This document shows positions 17,177-24,574 of a DNA stretch of 64,000 nt, one piece after another. Numbering within the stretch: the first letter of the stretch is position 1; each line of letters starts with the position of its first letter. The stretch is from Paratractidigestivibacter sp003150175 (GTDB lineage Bacteria; Actinomycetota; Coriobacteriia; Coriobacteriales; Atopobiaceae): the NCBI RefSeq assembly GCF_964283195.1, contig NZ_CAXYLH010000002.1; one strand, written 5' to 3'. The translations under genes were made by a program, and so were the position numbers. The notes beneath the pieces are model-generated. The model saw only the letters and a list, made by a program, of their open reading frames with translations. It ran no database searches and was not told the DNA's origin.

Positions 17177-18226
17177 GTGATTTACACGATGACGTTGAAC
17201 CCCGCGCTCGACTACGTCATGCACCCGTTGACCCTCGATATGGGCTACACCAACAGGTCCTCGAGCGAGGAGCTGCACTGCGGTGGCAACGGGATCAACA
17301 TTTCCACCCTGCTCAAGGAGGTCGGCACGCCCAGCATCGCGATGGGCATCGCGGCCGGTTTCACGGGCGACTACCTGCTCCACAGGCTCCAGGAGAAGGG
17401 CATCTCGTCCAACTTCGTCTGCCTCGACTCCGGGTTCACCCGCATCAACGTGAAGCTCAACGGCATCGTCATGACGATGTGCAACGGCATGGGCCCCAAG
17501 ATCTCCGAGAAGAAGGTCGACGAGCTCCTCGGCCGACTGGACGTCATCACGGGGGGCGACACGCTCGTGCTCACCGGCTCCATCCCGAGCTCTTTGCCGT
17601 CCGACATCTACGACCAGATCATGAAGCGCTTCGCCGGACGCGGCATCCAGTTCGTCGTCGACGCCCCTGGCCAGCTGCTCATGGACTCGCTGCCCGCCCA
17701 CCCGTTCCTCATCAAGCCTAACAACCACGAGGTCGGGCGCATCTACGGCGTCAACATCGAGAGCCCCGAGGAGTGCATGCCCTACGCGCACAAGCTCCAG
17801 GACGAGGGCGCCCGCAACGTCATCATCTCGTGCGGCGGCCACGGCTCGCTGCTGCTCGACGAGAACGGGGCCGAGCACATCGTCCCGACCGCCCGCATCC
17901 GCCTCGTCAACGCGACGGGCGCCGGCGACTCGATGGTCGGCGGCTTCCTCTCGATGGTCACCCGCGGCGCCGACTACGACACCGCTCTTGTCTTCGCCTC
18001 TGCTTGCGGCACCGCCACCGCGGCCTCCAAGGGCATCGCGCACCGCAACAAGATCAACCGCGTCGTGACCGCGCTCTACAAGAAGATGGGACGCGCCATC
18101 CCCGGCATCATCGCCAACGACATGCAGAACGCCAAGGACGCGGCCGCCGCTCAAGCCGTCGTCGACAAGCAGCAGGAGGCGGCCAAGCAGTTCGACGCCG
18201 CCAAGGGCACCGCGGGCGGAAACTAA
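17177..18226 (+). CDS. PfkB-family hexose-phosphate kinase (1-phosphofructokinase-like)
   Basis: A 349-residue ribokinase-fold kinase whose N-terminus VIYTMTLNPALDYVMH is typical of the FruK/LacC/PfkB group, which phosphorylate fructose 1-phosphate, tagatose 6-phosphate or fructose 6-phosphate. Signature 1 is GGNGIN (Lys of GGKGxN is Asn) and signature 2 is NATGAGDSMVGGF (catalytic Asp near residue 257). A 30-residue Ala/Gln/Lys-rich tail follows the fold. The GTG at 17177 has a GGAAGGAG site five bases upstream. PTS enzyme I follows after 86 bases, which supports a role in sugar entry. Substrate is not certain. Confidence 0.85.
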   Translation: MIYTMTLNPALDYVMHPLTLDMGYTNRSSSEELHCGGNGINISTLLKEVGTPSIAMGIAAGFTGDYLLHRLQEKGISSNFVCLDSGFTRINVKLNGIVMTMCNGMGPKISEKKVDELLGRLDVITGGDTLVLTGSIPSSLPSDIYDQIMKRFAGRGIQFVVDAPGQLLMDSLPAHPFLIKPNNHEVGRIYGVNIESPEECMPYAHKLQDEGARNVIISCGGHGSLLLDENGAEHIVPTARIRLVNATGAGDSMVGGFLSMVTRGADYDTALVFASACGTATAASKGIAHRNKINRVVTALYKKMGRAIPGIIANDMQNAKDAAAAQAVVDKQQEAAKQFDAAKGTAGGN

Positions 18227-18235
18227 GGCTCATGT

Positions 18236-18261
18236 GCGCCGGGGCCGCGCGGCCCCGGCGC
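18236..18261 (+). promoter_or_regulatory. Intercistronic GC hairpin between the sugar kinase and ptsI
   Basis: Perfect 11-base arms GCGCCGGGGCC (18236-18246) and GGCCCCGGCGC (18251-18261) with a GCGC loop and no T-run. It could stabilise or process the transcript or act as a partial terminator; it is not a standard terminator. Confidence 0.6.
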
Positions 18262-18312
18262 GAGCATATAAGGGAAGAGGCCGCACGAGCGGCCAAAACG
18301 TAGGGGGACTAA

Positions 18313-20016
18313 ATGTACGAGGGAGTAAATGCATCTGACGGCATCGGCATCGGCGTCGCGCGCGTCGCCGTTGAGCCCGACCTGAGCTTCACGCCTCACG
18401 CGCCCGAGGACGCCAAGGCCGAGGAGGAGCGCTACAAGGCCGCCGTCGCCAAGTTCATCGAGCAGACCAATGCCCAGATCGAGCGCATGACCGCCACCGT
18501 CGGCCCCGAGGCCGCCGCGATCATGGGCGCTCACATCGAGTTCGCCGAGGACGACGGCATCAAGGAGATGGTCAACGGCTCCATTGAGAGCGGCATGTGC
18601 GCCGAGCAGGCCGTCTCTGAGGCGTACGACATGTACTACAACATGTTCTCCAACATGGAGGACGAGCTGTTCCGCGAGCGCGCCGCCGACGTCGCCGACG
18701 TCAAGACGGGCCTTCTCGCCGACCTGCTCGGCCAGGAGCTCGTGGACCTCTCCACGCTCCCCGAGAACTCCATCGTCGTCGTGCGCGAGCTCACGCCTTC
18801 CATGACCGCCGACATCGACAAGGAGAACGTCGCCGCCATCGTCACCGAGACCGGCGGCCGCACCTCCCACTCCGCGATCATCGCCCGTGCCCTCGAGATC
18901 CCGGCCGTCCTCTCGGTCGCCGACGCCACCTCCGCCATCAAGACCGGCGACATGGTCGTCGTCGACGGCACCAACGGCAAGGTCATCGTCAAGCCCGGCG
19001 ACCATGACCTCGAGCACTACCGCGCCAAGGCCAAGCAGTACGCCGAGGAGAAGGTCGCCCTCGAGGCCTACCGCGGCAAGGAGACCGTCACCGCCGACGG
19101 GCAGAAGAAGCTCCTCGTCGCCAACATCGGCAACCCCGACGACGCCAACGTCGCCGCCGAGCACGATGCCGAGGGCGTCGGCCTCTTCCGCTCCGAGTTC
19201 CTCTTCATGGACGCCAAGGAGCTCCCGTCCGAGGACGAGCAGTTCGCCGCGTACCAGAAGGTCGCCCTGCGCATGAAGGACCAGCCGGTCATCATCCGCA
19301 CCCTCGACGTGGGCGGCGACAAGGAGATCCCGTATCTCCACCTCACCAAGGAAGACAACCCCTTCATGGGTTACCGCGCGGTCCGCTACTGCCTGAACAA
19401 CCCGGACCAGTACAAGGTCCAGCTCACCGCCCTCCTGCGCGCCTCCGCCTTCGGCGACATCAAGATCATGGTCCCGCTGGTGACCAACATCGACGAGATT
19501 CGCCAGGTTAAGGAGCTCGTCAAGGAGTGCATGGCCGAGCTCGACGCCCGCGGCGTCTCCTATAACAAGGACATCGAGGTCGGTACCATGATCGAGACCC
19601 CCGCGGCCTCCCTCATCGCCGACGACCTTGCCGCCGAGTGCGACTTCTTCTCCATCGGCACGAACGACCTCATCGGCTACACCATGTGCGCCGACCGCGG
19701 CAACGACAAGGTCGCGTACCTTTACGAGGTCTACCAGCCCGCCGTCCTGCGCTCCCTCAAGCGCATCATCGAGGAGGGCAATAAGGCCGGCATCATGGTC
19801 GGCATGTGCGGCGAGGCCGCGGCCGACCCGCTGCTGATCCCCGTGCTGCTGTCTTTCGGCCTGGGCGAGTTCTCCGTCAGCGCCCCGTCGATCCTGCGCA
19901 CGCGTCGCATCATCTCCGAGTGGACGAAGGAGGAGGCCGACGCCCTCGTCGAGAAGGTCATGAAGCTCAAGACCGCGACCGAGGTCAAGGCCATGCTCCA
20001 GGCCGCAGCGAAGTAG
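18313..20016 (+). CDS. ptsI: PTS enzyme I (phosphoenolpyruvate-protein phosphotransferase)
   Basis: The general PTS enzyme that takes phosphate from PEP and passes it to HPr for sugar uptake. At 567 residues it has the usual length. Domains in order are the HPr-binding helical domain (about 30-140), the phosphohistidine domain with GGRTSHSAIIARAL (His near 187), and the PEP-binding barrel with DGEGVGLFRSEFLFM-type and IGTNDLIGYTM segments. The active-site Cys lies in MVGMCGEAA (near 500). The ATG follows a TAGGGGGAC site. No ptsH lies next to it in this window. It feeds any sugar-specific PTS, including the ruined mannitol-type one at 49-51 kb. Confidence 0.96.
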   Translation: MYEGVNASDGIGIGVARVAVEPDLSFTPHAPEDAKAEEERYKAAVAKFIEQTNAQIERMTATVGPEAAAIMGAHIEFAEDDGIKEMVNGSIESGMCAEQAVSEAYDMYYNMFSNMEDELFRERAADVADVKTGLLADLLGQELVDLSTLPENSIVVVRELTPSMTADIDKENVAAIVTETGGRTSHSAIIARALEIPAVLSVADATSAIKTGDMVVVDGTNGKVIVKPGDHDLEHYRAKAKQYAEEKVALEAYRGKETVTADGQKKLLVANIGNPDDANVAAEHDAEGVGLFRSEFLFMDAKELPSEDEQFAAYQKVALRMKDQPVIIRTLDVGGDKEIPYLHLTKEDNPFMGYRAVRYCLNNPDQYKVQLTALLRASAFGDIKIMVPLVTNIDEIRQVKELVKECMAELDARGVSYNKDIEVGTMIETPAASLIADDLAAECDFFSIGTNDLIGYTMCADRGNDKVAYLYEVYQPAVLRSLKRIIEEGNKAGIMVGMCGEAAADPLLIPVLLSFGLGEFSVSAPSILRTRRIISEWTKEEADALVEKVMKLKTATEVKAMLQAAAK

Positions 20017-20037
20017 TTCCTGCTCGCGTAGCGATCA

Positions 20038-20075
20038 ACGCGCCTCAGGTCATACGGCCTGAGGCGCGTTTTTGT
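20038..20075 (+). terminator. Terminator after ptsI
   Basis: ACGCGCCTCAGG (20038-20049) and its exact complement (20058-20069), followed by a T-rich TTTTTGTT tail. Confidence 0.92.
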
Positions 20076-20157
20076 TCGGGAAGCACCGGAGCATCGCTGG
20101 GGCCCGAATGGGTTTCGCGGCGGCATGCGCTCAGGGTATGAGCTCGCTTACGCTCAC

Positions 20158-21084
20158 CTAGGGAAAGATAACCTTGAGCGCGGCGGGGACGACGTCCACG
20201 GTGAACTCGCGCCCGCAGAGCTCCTCGCCGTCGACCTGGCAGGGCGGCTCGTCATCGAAGCGAAGCTCCGCATGGCGAATGCGCCGCAGCTCGACGACGC
20301 TCGACCCCGTATGCGCCCCGAAGCGCGCGAGGCCAAGGAGGCCGAGGATCCGCGGCGTGCCCGGGAGTTTCACGTTGTAGCAGACGTCCAGAAGGCCGTC
20401 TGCGGGGTCTGCGTCTGGGCAGATCCTGAAGCCTCCTCCATAGGTGGGCCCCACCTGCACGGCGAACACGACGGTCGAGAGCTCGGCCGCAGGCTCGCCG
20501 TCGAACGCGGCCGAGACCCTGTACCCGCTCTTCGTGCCCGAGAGGATGCGCAGCGCAGAGCGCACAAAGAGCTCCTCACCTTCCTGTGCCGTTCCCTCGG
20601 CCCTCTTTTTCGTCGTATCGAGCGCGATGGCGGCGTCCAGCCCGAACGAGAGCGTCTGCATGAAGTGGACTCCGTTCACGCGGCCGACCTCGCAGCTGCG
20701 CGCATGTCCTCGCACGAGCTGTGCGAGCGCGCCCTCCGCGTCGTTTCTCTTCATCCCGAGGGTGCGCGCGAAGTCGTTTCCCGAGCCCATGGGGATGACG
20801 CCGAGCTTCGGGCGGGCATCCTCGGGAACGCGCATCAAGCCGTTGACCACTTCGTGGATCACCCCGTCGCCGCCGAGCGCCACCACGCTGTCGAAGGCGC
20901 CCGCGCACTCGGCGATCCCCACGGCGTCGCCCGAAGCCGAGGTGCGCACGACCTCGAAGCCTTTGGTGGCCGCGGCGTAACTCCGCAGGAAGTCCTCGGC
21001 GAACCTCGCGCCCTTCTCGCCCGCGCCGCTGTGCGCGGCTGGGTTCGCGATGACGAGGGTCTTACCAAGAGGGGAGCGGGACAT
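20158..21084 (-). CDS. Diacylglycerol kinase / YegS-family lipid kinase
   Basis: A 308-residue member of the DAGK catalytic family, which phosphorylates lipid alcohols at the membrane with ATP. It has the nucleotide-binding segments NPAAHSGAG (near residue 14) and ALGGDGVIHEVVNGL (near 68), the PMGSGNDFART loop (near 98) and the C-terminal DGLLDVC segment. The ATG at 21084 follows a GAAAGGCG site. It is a single gene, convergent with ptsI and divergent from the tRNA-Pro/Gly unit. A second member of the same family is at 59286-60257; the two are only distantly similar, so they probably have different substrates. Confidence 0.88.
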   Translation of the reverse strand: MSRSPLGKTLVIANPAAHSGAGEKGARFAEDFLRSYAAATKGFEVVRTSASGDAVGIAECAGAFDSVVALGGDGVIHEVVNGLMRVPEDARPKLGVIPMGSGNDFARTLGMKRNDAEGALAQLVRGHARSCEVGRVNGVHFMQTLSFGLDAAIALDTTKKRAEGTAQEGEELFVRSALRILSGTKSGYRVSAAFDGEPAAELSTVVFAVQVGPTYGGGFRICPDADPADGLLDVCYNVKLPGTPRILGLLGLARFGAHTGSSVVELRRIRHAELRFDDEPPCQVDGEELCGREFTVDVVPAALKVIFP

Positions 21085-21153
21085 GGGGCGCCTTTCGGTA
21101 CGTTCGCGGCGCGACTGGGGCGCCGCTCGTTATGGGCATTCTACGCGATGCGC

Positions 21154-21182
21154 TTGCCTGAGGGGCGCATCTCGCGTATAGT
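21154..21182 (+). promoter_or_regulatory. Promoter of the tRNA-Pro / tRNA-Gly unit
   Basis: TTGCCT (21154-21159), 17 bases, TATAGT (21177-21182), then 13 bases to the first tRNA base. Confidence 0.75.
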
Positions 21183-21195
21183 AATTCCTCGGTTC

Positions 21196-21272
21196 CGGGG
21201 CGTGGCGCAGCTTGGTAGCGCATCTGCTTTGGGAGCAGAGGGTCGCTGGTTCGAATCCAGTCGCCCCGACCA
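21196..21272 (+). tRNA. tRNA-Pro (TGG)
   Basis: Acceptor CGGGGCG / CGCCCCG, anticodon arm TCTGC-TTTGGGA-GCAGA with anticodon TGG, T-loop TTCGAAT, CCA encoded. Confidence 0.96.
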
Positions 21273-21278
21273 ACATAT

Positions 21279-21352
<74 letters not shown>

Positions 21353-21361
21353 AACAAATCG

Positions 21362-21401
21362 GCAGGCCATGGATTTTGAGTCCATGGCCTGCTTTGTTGT
21401 T
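21362..21401 (+). terminator. Terminator of the Pro-Gly tRNA unit
   Basis: GCAGGCCATGGA (21362-21373), loop TTTTGAG, TCCATGGCCTGC (21381-21392), then TTTGTTGTT. Confidence 0.92.
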
Positions 21402-21439
21402 ATGCAACGCGCGTCTGAGCTCCCTGTATGTACGCAATG

Positions 21440-21480
21440 TTTCGGCGAGCGACCGAAAACGTTACGGCTTTAGGACCGTA
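21440..21480 (+). promoter_or_regulatory. Two adjacent small dyads upstream of gdhA
   Basis: TTTCGG-cgagcga-CCGAAA (21440-21458) and TACGG-ctttagga-CCGTA (21463-21480) lie side by side about 90 bases before gdhA. Their similar size and spacing suggest an operator pair or a small folded leader. No regulator can be named. Confidence 0.35.
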
Positions 21481-21567
21481 GCTTTGCGCGGAACGCAACG
21501 CTCGTAACCTATCGTGTTGGAAATAAGGCCCGGCGCCCGCCGAGCCGAACCGACGATAGGAGTCGAT

Positions 21568-22923
21568 ATGTCGTATTGCGACAACGTCCTGGCCACGCTC
21601 AAGGAGCGCTACCCCGAGCAGAAGGAGTTCCTGCAGGCCGCGACCGAGATCCTCGGCACGCTGCAGCCCGCCCTCGACGCGCACCCCGAGTACGAGGAGG
21701 CCGCCATCCTCGAGCGCCTCGTCGAGCCCGAGCGCGTCATCATGTTCCGCGTGCCCTGGGTCGACGACTCCGGCAAGGTCCAGGTCAACCGCGGCTACCG
21801 CGTCGAGTTCAACTCCGCCATCGGGCCCTACAAGGGTGGCCTGCGCTTCAACCCGACCGTGACCCTTGGCATGCTCAAGTTCCTCGGCCTCGAGCAGATC
21901 CTGAAGAACTCCCTCACCACCCTACCCATGGGCGGCGGCAAGGGCGGCTCCGACTTCGACCCCAAGGGCAAGTCCAACAACGAGATCATGCACTTCTGCC
22001 AGTCCTTCATGACCGAGCTCTGCCGCCACATCGGCCCGAACACCGACGTCCCCGCCGGCGACCTCGGCGTCGGCGGCCGTGAGGTCGCGTACATGTTCGG
22101 CCAGTACAAGCGCATCCGCAACGAGTGGACTGGCGTCCTCACGGGCAAGGGCCTCAGCTTCGGCGGCTCGCTCGCCCGCACCGAGGCAACCGGCTACGGC
22201 CTGGCCTACTTCGTCGACGAGTACCTGAAGTCCAAGGGCGAGTCTTTCGAGGGCAAGAACGTCGTCGTCCACGGCTCCGGCAACGTCGCCATCTACGCCA
22301 TCCAGAAGGTCTCCCAGCTCGGCGGCAAGGTGCTCGCCTGCTCCGACACCCACGGCTGGGTCGAGGATCCCGACGGCATCGACTACAAGGTCCTCGAGGG
22401 CATCTACAACAAGAAGCGCTCCGGCCACGACAAGGGCGTCACGCTCGCCCTCTACGTCGACGAGAAGCCCAACGCCACCTGGCACGAGGGCGAGGGCCGC
22501 GGCTGCTGGCAGCTCCCCTGCGACATCGCGCTTCCGTGCGCCCGCGAGAACACCCTGCTCCTCGAGGACGCCAAGGCGCTCGTGGCCAACGGCTGCAAGG
22601 TCGTCGGCGAGGGCGCGAACATGCCGACCACTATCGACGCGACCGAGTACTTCCAGGACAACGGCGTCGCCTTCATGCCCGGCAAGGCCGCGAACGCCGG
22701 CGGCGTGCTCGTCTCTGGCCTCGAGATGAGCCAGAACGCCGAGCACCTCAGCTGGACCTTCGAGGAGGTCGACGGCAAGCTCGAGCAGCTCATGCGCGGC
22801 ATGTTCCACAACGTGGACGACACCGCAAAGAAGTACGGCCACGAGGGCAACTTCGTCATGGGCGCCAACATCGCCGGCTTCGAGAAGGTCGCCGACGCCA
22901 TGCTCGCCCAGGGAGTCTGCTAA
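21568..22923 (+). CDS. gdhA: Glutamate dehydrogenase (probably NADP-specific)
   Basis: Interconverts 2-oxoglutarate plus ammonia and glutamate. The 451-residue protein matches the hexameric bacterial type: the substrate-binding segment GPYKGGLRFNP, the catalytic-lysine signature PMGGGKGGSDFDPKGKS (near residue 120), CRHIGPNTDVPAGDLGVGGRE in two parts, and the nucleotide-binding loop VVHGSGNVAIYA (near 233). NADP preference is inferred from the close family, not from a single residue. The ATG at 21568 follows an ATAGGAG site. It is a single-gene unit with its own terminator. Confidence 0.95.
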   Translation: MSYCDNVLATLKERYPEQKEFLQAATEILGTLQPALDAHPEYEEAAILERLVEPERVIMFRVPWVDDSGKVQVNRGYRVEFNSAIGPYKGGLRFNPTVTLGMLKFLGLEQILKNSLTTLPMGGGKGGSDFDPKGKSNNEIMHFCQSFMTELCRHIGPNTDVPAGDLGVGGREVAYMFGQYKRIRNEWTGVLTGKGLSFGGSLARTEATGYGLAYFVDEYLKSKGESFEGKNVVVHGSGNVAIYAIQKVSQLGGKVLACSDTHGWVEDPDGIDYKVLEGIYNKKRSGHDKGVTLALYVDEKPNATWHEGEGRGCWQLPCDIALPCARENTLLLEDAKALVANGCKVVGEGANMPTTIDATEYFQDNGVAFMPGKAANAGGVLVSGLEMSQNAEHLSWTFEEVDGKLEQLMRGMFHNVDDTAKKYGHEGNFVMGANIAGFEKVADAMLAQGVC

Positions 22924-22962
22924 GCGGGCATCCGTATCATTGGGCTAAAGAGCCCGACTTGG

Positions 22963-22991
22963 GACCCCGGCTTCGGCCGGGGTCTTTTTTC
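22963..22991 (+). terminator. Terminator after gdhA
   Basis: GACCCCGGC, TTCG loop, GCCGGGGTC (22963-22984), then TTTTTTCTTC. A smaller GGGCT-aaag-AGCCC hairpin sits just before it. Confidence 0.95.
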
Positions 22992-23162
22992 TTCTCGCGC
23001 CGCCGCTCGGCTCCATAAGCGCCACGGTGCACGGGTTTCTTACAATCTGTTAGCGCGCCACACTAACTATCTGTAAGCTCACCACACTAAATTGCAGCAT
23101 CTACCTGCGGTTTCTTGTGTGTTAAGTCGGCGAATCGCGACGGTTTCGGTCGTCGCGGCGGA

Positions 23163-23273
23163 TATACTGTCCATCAGACCTTTAAGACGGTACGAGAGAC
23201 CGAAAAGGCGTCCACAACGTATTCGCGCGAGCCTTCTCGGAGTCATGCCCACATTCGGCCAGCTCCGTTTTTT
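23163..23273 (+). promoter_or_regulatory. Candidate PyrR-responsive leader of carAB
   Basis: The 397-base gap before carA holds no gene. A -10-like TATACT lies at 23163-23168. Just downstream, 23179-23208 folds as a two-part stem (CCTTT/AAAGG and CGGT/ACCG) capped by ACGAGAG. This has the layout and the NGNGAG part of the loop consensus of PyrR-binding RNA. A weaker hairpin (CGGAG 23238-23242, CTCCG 23263-23267) runs straight into six Ts (23268-23273), which would be the regulated terminator. carAB is a classic PyrR target in other bacteria. The stem-loops are seen; PyrR control is inferred. Confidence 0.55.
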
Positions 23274-23320
23274 GTGCCCGCGCGGGCCCTATGGGCGCGC
23301 ACGGAAAGGACGGTGTTGCG

Positions 23321-24574
23321 TTGAACCTCTTGGTCGACGGCGGCAGGCATCCCCAGGCGCTACTGGCGCTAGAGGACGGCAGTTACTTCTTTGGGCGCTC
23401 GGCGGGCGCCAGCGGCGAGACCTTCGGCGAGGTGGTGTTCAACACCTCGATGATCGGGTACCAGGAGATCGTCTCGGACCCGTCCTATGCGGGCCAGATC
23501 GTCACCCTGACCTATCCGCAGATCGGCAACTACGGCATCAACGAGAAGGACATGCAGGCCGCCGATCTGCACCTCGCCGGCCTCATCGTGCACGACATGT
23601 GCTATGAGCCGAGCAACTGGCAGTCCGTCAAGTCGCTTCCCGACTTCCTCGCCGAGCGCGGCGTCGTCGCCATCGAGGACGTGGACACTCGCGCTCTCAC
23701 CTTGCGCATCCGCGAGGGCGGCGCGATGAAGGCGGCGATCTCGACTGTCGACCTCGACCCCGCGAGCCTCGTCGCGCGCGTCAAGGCGTCGGCTCCCATC
23801 GCCGACCATAACTACGTCGCCGACGTGAGCACACCCGAGCCCTACGCCGTCCCCGCGAAGGGCGAGGCGCGCCACAAGGTCGTCGCCTACGACTGCGGCG
23901 AGAAGGCGGGCATCGCCCGGCGCCTGGCGGCCGCAGGCTGCGAGGTCACCTTGGTGCCGTGGGACACCCCCGCGGACGAGGCCCTCGCGCTCGCGCCCGA
24001 CGGGATCTTCTTCTCCAACGGCCCCGGCGACCCCGAGACCGTGCCCCCTGTGGTCGAGGCCGTCCGCGCCTGCCTGGGCAAGCTGCCTGTTTTCGGCATC
24101 TGCCTCGGCAACCAGGTCATCAGCATGGCTGCGGGCGCGACCATCGAGAAGCTCCCCTACGGCCACCACGGCGGCAACGAGCCGGTGATGAACCTGCTCA
24201 CCGGTAAGGTTGAGATCACGGCTCAGAACCACAACTACGGCCCCGTCTTCTCGACCTTCGGGCCCCTCATTCCCGAGCTCTCCGGCGGCGTGTCCGACCA
24301 CCCGGACGACCTTCGCTTCTGGTCCGAGCGACACATTGCCCCCGTTGTCCAGACGAAGGAGTGCGGGCGCGTGCGCCTGACTCACGTCAACCTCAACGAC
24401 GGCACTCCCGAGGGCATTCAGTTCCTTGACATCCCGGCCTTCTCCATGCAGTACCACCCCGAGGCGAAGCCCGGCCCCAATGACTCCACCTACGCCTTCG
24501 CGGCGTTCGCTCGCCTGATGGACGGCGAGCCCGACTATCTTGCCATCGACGTCCGCGAGGGGAGGCGCTTCTAA
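23321..24574 (+). CDS. carA: Carbamoyl-phosphate synthase small subunit
   Basis: Glutaminase subunit that supplies ammonia to CarB for carbamoyl phosphate, a precursor of pyrimidines and arginine. About 417 residues. The N-terminal CarA domain begins with ALLALEDGSYFFG, and the class I glutaminase domain has the nucleophile GICLGNQV (the usual His after CLG is Asn), the QNHNYG segment and the late His/Glu pair in QYHPEAKPGPND. The TTG at 23321 is chosen for its GGAAAGGA site. An in-frame ATG at 23291 lacks one but cannot be excluded. The stop overlaps the carB start by one base (TAATG). Confidence 0.93.
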   Translation: MNLLVDGGRHPQALLALEDGSYFFGRSAGASGETFGEVVFNTSMIGYQEIVSDPSYAGQIVTLTYPQIGNYGINEKDMQAADLHLAGLIVHDMCYEPSNWQSVKSLPDFLAERGVVAIEDVDTRALTLRIREGGAMKAAISTVDLDPASLVARVKASAPIADHNYVADVSTPEPYAVPAKGEARHKVVAYDCGEKAGIARRLAAAGCEVTLVPWDTPADEALALAPDGIFFSNGPGDPETVPPVVEAVRACLGKLPVFGICLGNQVISMAAGATIEKLPYGHHGGNEPVMNLLTGKVEITAQNHNYGPVFSTFGPLIPELSGGVSDHPDDLRFWSERHIAPVVQTKECGRVRLTHVNLNDGTPEGIQFLDIPAFSMQYHPEAKPGPNDSTYAFAAFARLMDGEPDYLAIDVREGRRF

